A stretch of DNA of 64,000 nt from Pseudomonas taeanensis MS-3 (GTDB lineage Bacteria > Pseudomonadota > Gammaproteobacteria > Pseudomonadales > Pseudomonadaceae): the NCBI RefSeq assembly GCF_000498575.2, contig NZ_AWSQ01000004.1:769142-833141 (forward strand), in the 5' to 3' direction. Positions within the stretch are counted from its first letter, which is position 1. Every line of letters begins with the position of its first letter. This document shows, in pieces, positions 1-9,025 of this stretch. The position numbers and the translations under genes were made by a program. The notes below the pieces were generated by a model that was not told where the DNA came from, did no database searches, and saw only the letters and a program-made list of their open reading frames with translations.

Positions 1-932
1 AGCAGCGCCATCGCGCTCGAATCGGCGTAGGCCAGAACCAGGTCGGCCACAATCAACAACAGCAAGCCGGCGCCCAGTAAGGCCGTACGGCTGACGCGAT
101 CCGACCACTTCCCCACAGGGTAGGCCGAGAGCATGTAGAACGCTGCCATCACCACCATGACCAGCGGCACCCAGGTGGCGGAAAATCCTGACTGCAGTGC
201 CCGCAACACCAGAAACGCCTCACTGAACCGCGCCAGAGTGAACACCGCACCGATCCCGACTACCCACCAGTAGGCCCGGGAAAACTGGCGCAAAGAGCGG
301 GGGTTAATCGGCGAGCGAAACTGCTGACCGGAGCCTTCCTGGCTAGGCTCACTGACCCCGAACAGCAGCAGACCGACCGCCACGGCTGCGGGTATCACCG
401 CGAACCACAACACCCAGGTGATCTCCCCGGCAAACCACAGCATCAGCAGAATCGCCAGGATCGGCCCGAGAAAGGCCCCCACCGTGTCCAGTGACTGGCG
501 CAACCCGAAGCAGGCGCCGCGAATTTCCGCCGTGGCCACATCAGCGACCAGCGCATCGCGCGGAGCACCGCGAATCCCCTTGCCGACCCGGTCGAGGATA
601 CGCGCGGTAAACACCGTGTCTGCTGAGGCCGCCAGGGGAAACAGCGGCTTGGTCAAGGCGGCCAAGCCATAACCAAGCAGCAGCAAACCTTTGCGCCTGC
701 CAATGAAATCGCTGAGCGCCCCGGAGAACACCTTGACGATCAACGCGGTCGCCTCGGCCACGCCCTCGATCAGGCCGACGGTCAGCACGCTAACGCCCAG
801 GGTGCCCACCAGAAATACCGGCAGCAGGCTGTGCACCAGTTCCGAGGACAGGTCCATGAACAAACTGACCAAGCCCAGCGCCCAAACCGTACGCGGGATG
901 GCGCGGACCGAGGTGGCCGCGAGCTCTTGCAT
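1..932 (-). CDS. MFS transporter, 3' end cut off by the window edge
   Basis: This is the first 310 codons of a major facilitator superfamily permease; the C-terminal part lies outside the window. The ATG at 932 follows GAGG with a 9-base spacer. The N-terminus reads MQELAATSVRAIPRTVWALG and leads into hydrophobic helices. The loop after TM2 contains SDFIGRRKG, the typical MFS motif A position, and a second cytoplasmic loop has RILDRVGKGIRGAPRDAL. That last signature is common in the YfcJ/YitG-like drug and unknown-substrate exporters. The substrate cannot be named. It stands alone, 160 bases from the next minus-strand gene. Confidence 0.85.
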   Translation of the reverse strand, partial: MQELAATSVRAIPRTVWALGLVSLFMDLSSELVHSLLPVFLVGTLGVSVLTVGLIEGVAEATALIVKVFSGALSDFIGRRKGLLLLGYGLAALTKPLFPLAASADTVFTARILDRVGKGIRGAPRDALVADVATAEIRGACFGLRQSLDTVGAFLGPILAILLMLWFAGEITWVLWFAVIPAAVAVGLLLFGVSEPSQEGSGQQFRSPINPRSLRQFSRAYWWVVGIGAVFTLARFSEAFLVLRALQSGFSATWVPLVMVVMAAFYMLSAYPVGKWSDRVSRTALLGAGLLLLIVADLVLAYADSSAMAL

Positions 933-1092
933 ATCAATTGCCTCGACGTGGTTACGGCGGCTTTATTGCGTATGCGCCTGAGTTCAAGGGTAGAACCTGT
1001 ATGCGCTCAGACGGATAGAGGCGCCCCTGTTTTTCCGCTCGGGCTCACTGGATGGCTGCGGCTGCCGCCGGTCAGCAGGGACTGCTTGGACT

Positions 1093-1626
1093 TTATCGCG
1101 CCGCCAGACTTTTAGCGCAGTGCGGCTCGAGGGTGAAGGTCTTGGAAACATCCACCATACCCAGGTGCTCAAGCGTTCGGCGGCCAATCAACACCGGGTA
1201 ATTCATCTTGCCGCGGTTCTTCAGGGAAAACTGTTCGGAGTAGATCTGCTTACCGATGCAGATGTTCATCAGCACCACTGGACGCCGCTCTGCCCCGCCC
1301 GCACCGCGAACCTTCACGGTGCGCTCGACCCGACGCTCGAACGGGGCACTGACCACTTTGCCGGTGTTGCTGTCTTTGAGTTCGACATTGAAGCGCACCC
1401 ACTTTTCCCCGTTCTTATGAAATGGCTGCAGGTCCTTGGCATCCATGGACGAGGTCAGCGCGCCAGTGTCGAGCTTGATTTTGACCGCGATGTTTTCCGG
1501 CTGGACCAAACCTTCCTCGATCCAGCCGAACACTTGTGGTGCTTTCGTGGACGCTGCTGCAGCGAAGGTCACAGGCGCGGCGAAGATCAGCAGCAGCGGG
1601 AGCATCAAGCTGGCCAAACGGTTCAT
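1093..1626 (-). CDS. Periplasmic retropepsin-like aspartic protease (Zn_protease/RimB-like family)
   Basis: A 177-residue protein with a clear signal peptide (MNRLASLMLPLLLIFAAPV, cleavage near ATFAAA) followed by the family annotated as 'ATP-dependent zinc protease' (PF05618-type), now thought to be a single-domain retropepsin-like aspartic protease. The catalytic-type motif KLDTGALTSSMDA lies at about residues 50-62 (the D-T-G triad). The family hallmark block NYPVLIGRRTLEHLGMVDVSKTF is near the C-terminus. Length fits the family. The ATG at 1626 is preceded by GAGGT. It is likely a monocistronic periplasmic enzyme; its substrate is unknown. Confidence 0.85.
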   Translation of the reverse strand: MNRLASLMLPLLLIFAAPVTFAAAASTKAPQVFGWIEEGLVQPENIAVKIKLDTGALTSSMDAKDLQPFHKNGEKWVRFNVELKDSNTGKVVSAPFERRVERTVKVRGAGGAERRPVVLMNICIGKQIYSEQFSLKNRGKMNYPVLIGRRTLEHLGMVDVSKTFTLEPHCAKSLAAR

Positions 1627-1998
1627 CAGGTGAGTACCTCAGTTCGAGTGAGCGCCGACCATAGCCGAGCCCGTGTCAAAAAAACGTTAGGCCGAAACCA
1701 CCAGCGATACCAGGCGAAACCCGCATTCGGCCCTCTTACCTGGTACTGGAAACTCGCGCCAACGAGCCATCCTCGAGCGCTGAGTCGCGCCGCAAACGCT
1801 CGACGGTGACATCCCCGATCTAGACGATATGCCGGCAGCACCTGGGCAAATCGCTTAAGCACTAACGGCCGCCCGCATTCGTCGAACGGTTGGTGAGTGA
1901 GTAAAGCCCCACCTTCACTAAAATTTCAGCTAGCAGTCGGTAGCCTGTGCTCGCGAACAAAGCCCAACTATTACCTCGTCCTTACATGAGAGTGCCCG
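1627..1998. other. Intergenic region, divergent promoters
   Basis: This gap lies between two divergent genes (minus-strand protease, plus-strand PAP2 phosphatase), so it must hold both promoters. I see no coding potential I trust, no RNA gene and no clear terminator. Confidence 0.5.
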
Positions 1999-2595
1999 AT
2001 GGAAGAACTGAACCAGTCGCTGTTCCTGCTGCTTAATGCCAACACCCCCTCGACTGCGATGATCACGCTTGCGACGCTTCTAGCCGAGTGGCTGATCTAT
2101 GCAGTGCCGCTGCTACTGGCGGGGCTGTGGTTATGGGGCCGTCGCGAACAGCGAACGGCAGCATTGACTGGCGTATTGAGCGTTGCCCTGGCATTGATCT
2201 GTAGCCAGTTGATCAGCACGCTCTGGCCACATCCGCGGCCCTTTATGCTCGGATTGGGACAGACCTTTCTGGCGCATGCGCCGGAGGCCTCCTTTCCCAG
2301 CGATCACGCCACCGTACTGTTCAGCCTGGGCTTTGCCTTGCTCGTCAGCGCACTGCGCAAGACCGCTGCTGCGCTTCTGCTGTCGGGGATAGTCGTAGGC
2401 TGGGCGCGCGTCTACCTGGGTGTGCACTTTCCCTTCGATATCCTCGGGGCACTGTTGGTGGCATACGCTGCATGCAGGGTTGCAGTCCCCCTGCAGAACA
2501 ATTCGGTGCTCGGCTCACGTCTATTGACCGCGCTCGAGTCGCTCTACCGGCTGCTGTTTGCTCTACCGATAGCCAAAGGCTGGGTGCGGGAATAA
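1999..2595 (+). CDS. PAP2-family undecaprenyl-diphosphatase (BcrC/YbjG-like)
   Basis: A 198-residue polytopic membrane phosphatase. The three PAP2 motifs are visible: LWPHPRPFM (motif 1, about residues 75-83), SFPSDHA (motif 2, about 97-103) and ARVYLGVHFPFD (motif 3, with the catalytic His and Asp). The short, five-to-six-helix architecture and the PSDH version of motif 2 match the BcrC-type enzymes that dephosphorylate undecaprenyl pyrophosphate on the periplasmic face, recycling the lipid carrier and giving bacitracin resistance. It lies 40 bases upstream of a DedA gene, which is also linked to lipid-carrier recycling, and the two are probably cotranscribed. Confidence 0.85.
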   Translation: MEELNQSLFLLLNANTPSTAMITLATLLAEWLIYAVPLLLAGLWLWGRREQRTAALTGVLSVALALICSQLISTLWPHPRPFMLGLGQTFLAHAPEASFPSDHATVLFSLGFALLVSALRKTAAALLLSGIVVGWARVYLGVHFPFDILGALLVAYAACRVAVPLQNNSVLGSRLLTALESLYRLLFALPIAKGWVRE

Positions 2596-2635
2596 ATCCG
2601 CTCAACTCTTCGCCAACTCGCGCAAAGGATGATCA

Positions 2636-3190
2636 ATGACCCTGACTCAGTTGCTCGCCGATTATGGCTACCTCGCGGTATTCGCCGGCTCGCTGCTTGA
2701 GGGTGAAAGCATGCTGGTGCTCGCGGGCTTTGCCGGACATCAGGGCTATCTGTCATTCCCGCTGGTGGTGCTGATCGCCTTATGCGGCGGCGTGCTGGGT
2801 GATCAGTTTTTCTTCTTTCTCGGCCGCCGGTATGGCGAGCAACTGATCAGGCGCTTTCCTCGCTGGCAACCCGGCGCTCAGCGAGTCAATCGCATGCTGC
2901 TGCAGCATCAAGTGAGCGTGATAGTCGGCGTGCGCTTCATGTACGGCCTGCGCATCGTCGGCCCGCTGGCGATTGGCATGAGCGAAGTACCCGCCTGGCG
3001 CTTCATCCTGTTCAACGTGATCGGTGCCGCGCTCTGGGCGCCGCTGATCGCCGGAGCCGGCTATCTGTTCGGGCAGACACTGCAATGGCTGTTTGCCGAT
3101 ATCAAACGTTATGAGGAGGCCGCACTGTTGCTTATCATCGCCACGGCGCTGCTATTCGGCCTGCTGCGGCACCGGCGTCGCAGCCCCTGA
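2636..3190 (+). CDS. DedA family membrane protein
   Basis: A 184-residue integral membrane protein of the DedA (SNARE-associated) family. Diagnostic features are the acidic GSLLEGE motif near residue 20, the GGVLGDQFFFFLGRRYGE block (family pattern GxxxGxxxxFxxGRxxG), and the downstream R-F-MYGLRIVGPLAIGMS stretch with the conserved arginine and glycine. Some DedA proteins act as lipid-carrier flippases for C55-P, others support membrane potential. Its pairing with the upstream PAP2 diphosphatase favours a lipid-carrier role, but this is inference. Start ATG at 2636 has AAAGGATG upstream. Confidence 0.88.
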   Translation: MTLTQLLADYGYLAVFAGSLLEGESMLVLAGFAGHQGYLSFPLVVLIALCGGVLGDQFFFFLGRRYGEQLIRRFPRWQPGAQRVNRMLLQHQVSVIVGVRFMYGLRIVGPLAIGMSEVPAWRFILFNVIGAALWAPLIAGAGYLFGQTLQWLFADIKRYEEAALLLIIATALLFGLLRHRRRSP

Positions 3191-3311
3191 ACCCGGGCGC
3201 GTCGACAGGCCTTGCAGGGCGCAGCAAACGCCTGCCGCTCAGGGGGCTTTGACCCCGCGCGCCGCTTCGGCCAGATAGAACCAGGTCGGCGCATCCAGCT
3301 GCAGGATGACT

Positions 3312-3335
3312 GCCTGACACCGGCTGGCGTCAGGC
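3312..3335 (-). terminator. Hairpin after eda, possible terminator
   Basis: A 10-bp stem (3312-3321 with 3326-3335, one mismatch) closes a four-base GGCT loop, 9 bases past the eda stop codon. No T-tract follows on the minus strand, so it may only be an RNA 3'-end stabiliser. Confidence 0.4.
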
Positions 3336-3343
3336 GCTGCCCC

Positions 3344-4015
3344 TCAGGCCAGTAGTTCCAGGGCTTTGGCGCTGCACTGCTGGATCCGCGCCCAGTCGCC
3401 GTTCTTGACCCACTCACTGTCGAACATCCAGGTACCGCCCACGCACATCACATTGGGCTGAGCCATGTAACGCTGCAGGTTGTCGGGATTGACGCCACCA
3501 GTCGGGCAGAAACGCACACCATTGAATGGCCCGCCGAGAGCCTTGAGCGCTGCAGTGCCGCCGCAGACTTCCGCGGGAAACAGCTTGAAGCGCCGGTAGC
3601 CCAGGGCATAACCGAGCATGATGTCCGAGGCGCTGCTGGTGCCTGGCAGCATCGGCACATCACTCTCCAGGCCGGCTTGCAGCAGTTCGGCCGTGGAGCC
3701 AGGGGTGACGATGAACTGCGCACCGGCCTCCTCGGCCGCCGCCAGCATCTGCCGATCCAGCACGGTACCGGCGCCCACGCACAGCTCCGGACGCTCTTCA
3801 CGCAGGCGGCGAATGGCGGTCAAGCCGTGCACCGAGCGCAAGGTGATTTCCAACACCGTCAGGCCACCGGCGGCCAGGGCGTCGGCCAGCGGCAGGATGT
3901 CCTCTTCGCGCATGATGGTGATCACCGGCATGATCCGGGCACGGGCACAGAGGCGGTCAATCTGGGCGATTTTATCGGCCATGCGCTGTTGCTGGTTGTT
4001 GTCGAGTGTCGTCAT
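3344..4015 (-). CDS. eda: 2-dehydro-3-deoxy-phosphogluconate (KDPG) aldolase
   Basis: Class I aldolase of the Entner-Doudoroff pathway, cleaving KDPG to pyruvate and glyceraldehyde 3-phosphate in the cytoplasm. The 223-residue protein shows the family blocks REEDILPLADALAAGG, LEITLRS, VGAGTVLD, the Schiff-base lysine in YRRFKLFPAEVCGG, and FCPTGGV. I chose the ATG at 4015 (MTTLDNNQQ) rather than an upstream in-frame start because AAGGA lies 9 bases before it and the length matches other Pseudomonas Eda proteins. It is the last gene of zwf-pgl-eda; 19 bases separate it from pgl. Confidence 0.97.
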   Translation of the reverse strand: MTTLDNNQQQRMADKIAQIDRLCARARIMPVITIMREEDILPLADALAAGGLTVLEITLRSVHGLTAIRRLREERPELCVGAGTVLDRQMLAAAEEAGAQFIVTPGSTAELLQAGLESDVPMLPGTSSASDIMLGYALGYRRFKLFPAEVCGGTAALKALGGPFNGVRFCPTGGVNPDNLQRYMAQPNVMCVGGTWMFDSEWVKNGDWARIQQCSAKALELLA

Positions 4016-4034
4016 AGCATCAGGTCCTTCGGGC

Positions 4035-4748
4035 CTATGGGCACCAGTAAATCTCAAGAGGGGAACGTAACAAGGCGCGAATCGGCATCTGTGCCACTTC
4101 GCCTGCGCCTAGGGCTGAACTGAGGGTCGTCAGCTTGCTCGGACCCTGGATGGCCAGCAGCGGTAAACGCGCTGACGCCAACAACGCCAGGGTCATACTC
4201 AGGCGCTGCCGCGGCTCGCTGGGGGCCAGCATCGGCAGGCAGCGGCGCGTGCCGGCCGGCCGCAGTGCCTGGGCCAGGTTCGGGCTATTCGGGAACAGCG
4301 ACGCGGTATGCCCGTCATCGCCCATGCCCAGCACCAGAACATCGATGGGCGGCAACTCGGCTAGCGCCTGGTCGGCAGCCAGCGCCGCCTCTTCCATGCT
4401 GGCGGCTGGCCGATACAGGCCAAGCAGACGCGCGGCCGCCGCCGGCCCCTGAAGCAAGTGCCGACGCACCAGCGCCTCATTGCTGTCGGCATGCTCGACC
4501 CCGACACAGCGTTCGTCCGCCAGGCTGATTACCACCTGCGACCAGGGCAGTTGCTGCTGCGCCAGGCGCTGAAAAAACGCCACCGGACTGCGCCCGCCGG
4601 ATACCACCAAGGTGGCCGTACCCTGAGTAGCAATCGCCATGCGCAGCGCCTCGGCCACCGCAGTGGCCAGGGCATCGGCCAGATGCGCCGGATCACTCAG
4701 GCTGCGCGCGACCACGCCAACCGGTAAATCGAGATCAGAGATCGCCAT
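4035..4748 (-). CDS. pgl: 6-phosphogluconolactonase
   Basis: DevB/SOL-type lactonase that hydrolyses 6-phosphogluconolactone to 6-phosphogluconate, between Zwf and Edd. The 237-residue protein has LVVSGGRSP near the N-terminus, the SLADERCVGVEHADSNEALV block, and VLGMGDDGHTASLFPNS, the most diagnostic motif. The ATG at 4748 (MAISDLDLP) is preceded by GGGAGG and overlaps the 3' end of zwf by 14 bases, pointing to translational coupling. Confidence 0.96.
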   Translation of the reverse strand: MAISDLDLPVGVVARSLSDPAHLADALATAVAEALRMAIATQGTATLVVSGGRSPVAFFQRLAQQQLPWSQVVISLADERCVGVEHADSNEALVRRHLLQGPAAAARLLGLYRPAASMEEAALAADQALAELPPIDVLVLGMGDDGHTASLFPNSPNLAQALRPAGTRRCLPMLAPSEPRQRLSMTLALLASARLPLLAIQGPSKLTTLSSALGAGEVAQMPIRALLRSPLEIYWCP

Positions 4749-6204
4749 ACCAGGACCTCCCATCGCGGGTAATCAGGGCAATCGAGCCCATCGGCCCCCA
4801 GGTACCCGCGGCATAAGGCTTCGGCGAGTCACCAAGTTTTTTCCAGCCGGCAATCAACTGATCGCACCACTGCCAGGCGCACTCGATCTCGTCCTTGCGC
4901 ACGAACAGGTTCTGGTTGCCACGCATCACCTCCAGCAACAGGCGTTCGTAGGCATCGGGAATACGTGCGCTTTTGTAGGTGTCGGAGAAGCTCAGCTGCA
5001 ACGGCCCGCTGCGCAGCTGCATGCCTTTATCCAGGCCTTGCTCTTTGGTCATCACCTGCAAGGCGATGCCCTCGTCCGGCTGCAGACGGATGATCAGTTT
5101 GTTGCCGATCAACTGGCGCTGCTCGGGGGCGAAGATGTAGTGCGGCGGCGCCTTGAAGTGAATGACGATCTGCGACAGCTTCTCCGGCATGCGTTTGCCG
5201 GTGCGCAGATAGAAGGGCACGCCAGACCAGCGCCAGTTGCAGATGTCCGCACGCAGGGCGACGAAGGTCTCGGTGTCGCTCTGGTTGTTGGAGTTTTCTT
5301 CCTGCAGATAACCGGGCACCGACTGGCCGCCACTGCTGCCGGCCACATATTGGCCACGCACCACCTGATTGGAGAGCTGCGAGGCGGTAATCGGCGACAG
5401 CGCCTTGAGCACCTTGACCTTCTCGTCGCGGATGCTGTCGGCGGACAGGTCGCTGGGCGGGTCCATGGCGATCAGGCAGAGCAGCTGCAGCAGGTGATTC
5501 TGAATCATGTCGCGCAGTTGCCCAGCTTGATCGAAATAGCCCCAACGACCCTCAATACCGACCTTCTCCGCCACGGTGATCTCGACGTGAGAGATGTAAT
5601 TCTGGTTCCACTGGGTCTCGAACAGGCTGTTGGCAAAACGCAGGGCAATCAGGTTCTGCACCGTCTCTTTGCCCAGGTAGTGGTCGATCCGGTAGATACG
5701 GGTTTCTGGGAAGAACTCGGCGACTGCATCGTTTACCGCTCGCGAGGATTCCAGGTCGTGGCCGATGGGCTTTTCCAGCACCACCCGCGCACGCTCGGCC
5801 AGACCTACCCACGCCAGGTTGGCGCAAATCGACCCATAGACCGAAGCCGGTGTGGCGAAGTAGGCGATCAGCCGCTCACTATTGCCAACCTGCTCGACCA
5901 GCGCGGCGTAGTCATCCGCCTGAGTAAAATCCATGGTCAGGTAATGCAAGCGCGCCTGAAAACGCTGCATCACCGCCTCATCGACCTCGCTACCCGGCAC
6001 GTAGCGGCGCAGGTGCTCATCAATGCTGGCCAAGTGCTGCTGCGCTTCGCCGGTTTCGCGCGCCAGGGCAAGAATCTGCGTATCGGCGTGCAACAAACCC
6101 GCTCGATCGAGCTGATACAGCGCCGGATAGAGTTTGCGCAGGGCCAGATCGCCCAGCGCGCCGAACAGAGCTAACGTACAAGATTCAACGGTTATCGAAG
6201 GCAT
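4735..6204 (-). CDS. zwf: Glucose-6-phosphate 1-dehydrogenase
   Basis: Oxidises glucose 6-phosphate to 6-phosphogluconolactone with NAD(P)+; entry enzyme of the Entner-Doudoroff route. The 489 residues match the family length. Visible are the Rossmann nucleotide motif FGALGDLALRKLYPAL near residue 14 (family usually GASGDL), the substrate-site signature RIDHYLGKETVQN, and EKPIGHD. First gene of the zwf-pgl-eda operon, transcribed away from hexR; a HexR-type operator lies in the shared promoter region. Confidence 0.97.
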   Translation of the reverse strand: MPSITVESCTLALFGALGDLALRKLYPALYQLDRAGLLHADTQILALARETGEAQQHLASIDEHLRRYVPGSEVDEAVMQRFQARLHYLTMDFTQADDYAALVEQVGNSERLIAYFATPASVYGSICANLAWVGLAERARVVLEKPIGHDLESSRAVNDAVAEFFPETRIYRIDHYLGKETVQNLIALRFANSLFETQWNQNYISHVEITVAEKVGIEGRWGYFDQAGQLRDMIQNHLLQLLCLIAMDPPSDLSADSIRDEKVKVLKALSPITASQLSNQVVRGQYVAGSSGGQSVPGYLQEENSNNQSDTETFVALRADICNWRWSGVPFYLRTGKRMPEKLSQIVIHFKAPPHYIFAPEQRQLIGNKLIIRLQPDEGIALQVMTKEQGLDKGMQLRSGPLQLSFSDTYKSARIPDAYERLLLEVMRGNQNLFVRKDEIECAWQWCDQLIAGWKKLGDSPKPYAAGTWGPMGSIALITRDGRSWYGDL

Positions 6205-6269
6205 GATATGTGTTCTTTTATCAAGTTAAACTAGAAATACCCTGTCACAGGGAATTTATCAAGGCTAAA

Positions 6270-6288
6270 TGTAGTAATAAAAACAACA
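6270..6288. promoter_or_regulatory. Candidate HexR operator between zwf and hexR
   Basis: The sequence TGTAGTAATAAAAACAACA contains TAGT-N7-ACAA, a one-base variant of the TTGT-N7/8-ACAA consensus reported for Pseudomonas HexR. It is nearly identical to the palindrome upstream of pyk in this window. It sits in the 172-base divergent zwf/hexR gap, where HexR is known to act in related species. Confidence 0.65.
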
Positions 6289-6376
6289 TTCTTACAAAAT
6301 CCACATTCCAGTGGTCGCCACCTGGAGCCATCAGTACGATAGGCCAGCAGTTTCACCGCCCTCATAAGGAACAAAG

Positions 6377-7246
6377 ATGGATCGCGTGCGCAACCTTCTG
6401 GAACAGATCCAGAGCCGCCTCGACAGCCTGAACAAGGCCGAACGCAAAGTCGCCGAGGTCATTCTGCAGAACCCGCAGCAAGCCACCCGCCTGAGTATTG
6501 CCGCCCTGGCGCAAGCCGCGCTGGTCAGCGAGCCGACGGTCAACCGCTTCTGCCGTTCGTTTGGCGTTAACGGCTACCCCGAGCTGAAGATGCAGCTGGC
6601 ACAGAGCCTGGCCAGCGGCGCCGCCTATGTCAGCCGCGCGGTGGAAGCCGACGACGGCCCAGAGGCCTACACCCGCAAGATCTTCGGTAGCGCCATTACC
6701 TCGCTGGATAGCGCCTGCCAGTCGCTCGACCCGCAGATCATCAGCCGCGCCGTCGACCTGCTGATCCAGGCCCGGCAGATCCACTTCTTCGGCCTCGGCG
6801 CCTCGGCGCCGGTCGCCCTGGATGCGCAGCACAAGTTCTTTCGCTTCAACCTGGCGGTGACCGCCCACGCCGACGTGCTGATGCAACGCATGCTGGCTTC
6901 GGTGGCACACACCGGTGATCTGTTCGTGATCATCTCCTACACTGGACGCACCCGCGAGCTGGTGGAGGTAGCGCACCTGGCGCGGGAAAATGGCGCCTCG
7001 GTGCTCGGCCTGACCGCCGCCGGCTCACCCCTGGCCCAGGCCAGCACCCTGAGCCTGGACATCCCGCTACCGGAAGACACCGACATCTACATGCCGATGA
7101 CCTCGCGGATCATCCAGCTCACCGTGCTCGACGTGCTCGCCACCGGGGTGACCCTGCGCCGCGGCGTGGACTTTCAGCCGCACCTGCGCAAGATCAAGGA
7201 AAGCCTCAACGCCAGCCGCTACCCGACTGACGAAGAGCCGATCTGA
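6377..7246 (+). CDS. hexR: Transcriptional repressor HexR (RpiR family)
   Basis: 289-residue RpiR-type regulator. Residues 1-80 form the helix-turn-helix (ALVSEPTVNRFCRSFGVNGYPELK is the recognition region) and about 125-260 the SIS sugar-phosphate domain (IHFFGLGASAPVALDAQHKFFR, FVIISYTGRTRELVEVA). In pseudomonads HexR represses zwf, edd and gap and is released by KDPG, the product of Edd. ATG at 6377 follows AAGGAAC. Divergent from zwf; operator-like sites are seen here, before pyk and between edd and gap. Confidence 0.96.
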   Translation: MDRVRNLLEQIQSRLDSLNKAERKVAEVILQNPQQATRLSIAALAQAALVSEPTVNRFCRSFGVNGYPELKMQLAQSLASGAAYVSRAVEADDGPEAYTRKIFGSAITSLDSACQSLDPQIISRAVDLLIQARQIHFFGLGASAPVALDAQHKFFRFNLAVTAHADVLMQRMLASVAHTGDLFVIISYTGRTRELVEVAHLARENGASVLGLTAAGSPLAQASTLSLDIPLPEDTDIYMPMTSRIIQLTVLDVLATGVTLRRGVDFQPHLRKIKESLNASRYPTDEEPI

Positions 7247-7304
7247 CGCACTGCCGCCCCCACCAACCGACCTAGCGTGATGCATCAGAAATATCCAACA
7301 GTTT

Positions 7305-7420
7305 CGTAGGCTGGATTAGCGGCGCATGCCTTCTAGGCACAGGCGACACACCTCTCCGAGCGACGCGTAACCCAGCACGGCGGCGCCATTGGCGCCATCA
7401 ATGCTGGGTTACGTCGCGCC
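7305..7420. repeat. Intergenic inverted repeat with GTAACCCAGC arms
   Basis: A perfect 12-bp stem pairs 7366-7377 (CGTAACCCAGCA) with 7402-7413, enclosing a second small palindrome GGCGCC-ATT-GGCGCC. A related GTAGGCTGGATTAGC half-copy precedes it at 7305. It lies between convergent hexR and gpmI and could serve as a bidirectional RNA end. Similar GTAGGNTGGNTTAG elements occur elsewhere in the window. Confidence 0.7.
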
Positions 7421-7491
7421 AAATTTGGTTACTTGAGCGGTGTACCGTGCGCGCGCCTAACCCAGCGAGGCAGCGGCAGTCTTTGACTCCA

Positions 7492-9015
7492 TCAATCGCG
7501 CAACAGCGACCTGCCATCCATCTCCTGCGGCAGCGGCAGGCCCATCAGCTGCAGCAGCGTCGGGGCGATGTCGCACAGCCGCCCGTCCGCGAGCTTGAAC
7601 TGCCCCGCTCGTTCGCTGACCAGAATCAACGGCACCGGATTGAGAGTATGCGCGGTGTGCGCCTGCCCCGATTCGGCATCGCGCATCTGCTCGACGTTGC
7701 CGTGATCGGCAGTGATCAGGCACTCGCCACCGGTCGCCAGGCTCGCCTCGACCACCTGAGCCAGACACTGATCCAGCACTTCGACCGCCTTGACGGCGGC
7801 AGCGAATGAGCCGCTGTGCCCGACCATGTCGCCATTGGCGTAGTTGCACACGATCAGGTCGAAGGCCCGGCTCTGGATCGCCTCGACCAGGCACTCGGTC
7901 AGCTCGGGCGCACTCATCTCAGGCTGCAGGTCGTAGGACGCCACATTGGGTGAGGCAATCAGAATTCGCTCCTCGCCGGCAAACGGCTGCTCGCGACCGC
8001 CATTGAAGAAGAAGGTGACATGGGCATACTTCTCCGTCTCGGCGATGCGCAATTGGGTCTTGCCCAGCGCCGCCAGATACTCGCCGAGGCTGTTGGTCAG
8101 CGACTCCGGCGCAAAGGCACAGGGTCCATCCAGCCTGTCCGAATAGCGAGTCAGGGTCAGCAGGCGCTCCTTGGCAATCAGCTGCGAGCGCTCGAAGGCG
8201 TCGAACCCGGGCTCGACCAGGGCCTGGCACAACTCACGGGCGCGATCGGGGCGGAAGTTCATGAAGATCAGCGCATCCTCCGCCGCCACCCTGACCGGCT
8301 GCCCCACCGCCGTGGCCTTGACGAACTCGTCCGACTCGCCGCGCGCATAGGCAGCCGCCAGCCCTTGCTCGGCGCTGCCGGCATGGAACTCGGCGTGGCC
8401 ATCGACGATCAGACCATGAGCCGCCTCGATCCGCTCCCAGCGATTGTCGCGGTCCATCGCGTAGTAGCGTCCGATCAGCGAGGCGATGCGGCCCTTGCCC
8501 AGGCGCGTCAGCTCGGCCTCCAGATCGGCAATATCGGCCTGCGCACTTTTCGGCGGCGTGTCACGCCCATCGAGAAAGGCATGCACGTAGAAGCGCTCGA
8601 TGCCGCGCTCGGCCAGTACCCGGCAGGCCGCGATGATCTGCTGACTGTGGCTGTGCACCCCGCCCGGCGACAGCAGGCCGAGCAGGTGCACCGCACCACC
8701 GCGGCGGCGCGCGCCATCCACCAGCGTCACCAGCGCCGGGTTGGCGGCGAACTCGCCATCGGCGATCGCCTTGTTGATGCGGGTGAAGTTCTGGTACACC
8801 ACGCGGCCGGCACCGAGGTTCATGTGACCGACTTCCGAGTTGCCCATCTGCCCTTCGGGCAGACCGACGGCCAACCCCGAGGTGGCGATGCGACTGTGCG
8901 GATACTGCTCAAACAAGCTATCCAGGGTCGGCGTGCGCGCCGCAGCAAAGGCGTTGGAGTCAGCCTCCTGACGCAAGCCGATGCCATCCAGAATGATCAG
9001 GGTACGAGTGCTCAT
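7492..9015 (-). CDS. gpmI: 2,3-bisphosphoglycerate-independent phosphoglycerate mutase
   Basis: Mn-dependent mutase interconverting 3- and 2-phosphoglycerate. The 507-residue protein has the alkaline-phosphatase-fold signature ILDGIG at the N-terminus, the phosphoserine motif MGNSEVGHMNLGAGR (about residues 57-71), HAFLDGRDTPP, and the metal-binding ITADHGNVEQM near the C-terminus. Last gene of the minus-strand pyk-eno-gapN-gpmI operon, only 10 bases after gapN, with an AAGGCGG ribosome site inside that gap. Pseudomonads usually have gpmI elsewhere as a single gene, so this is probably a second copy devoted to sugar catabolism (inference). Confidence 0.95.
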   Translation of the reverse strand: MSTRTLIILDGIGLRQEADSNAFAAARTPTLDSLFEQYPHSRIATSGLAVGLPEGQMGNSEVGHMNLGAGRVVYQNFTRINKAIADGEFAANPALVTLVDGARRRGGAVHLLGLLSPGGVHSHSQQIIAACRVLAERGIERFYVHAFLDGRDTPPKSAQADIADLEAELTRLGKGRIASLIGRYYAMDRDNRWERIEAAHGLIVDGHAEFHAGSAEQGLAAAYARGESDEFVKATAVGQPVRVAAEDALIFMNFRPDRARELCQALVEPGFDAFERSQLIAKERLLTLTRYSDRLDGPCAFAPESLTNSLGEYLAALGKTQLRIAETEKYAHVTFFFNGGREQPFAGEERILIASPNVASYDLQPEMSAPELTECLVEAIQSRAFDLIVCNYANGDMVGHSGSFAAAVKAVEVLDQCLAQVVEASLATGGECLITADHGNVEQMRDAESGQAHTAHTLNPVPLILVSERAGQFKLADGRLCDIAPTLLQLMGLPLPQEMDGRSLLRD

Positions 9016-9025
9016 GCGGCCGCCT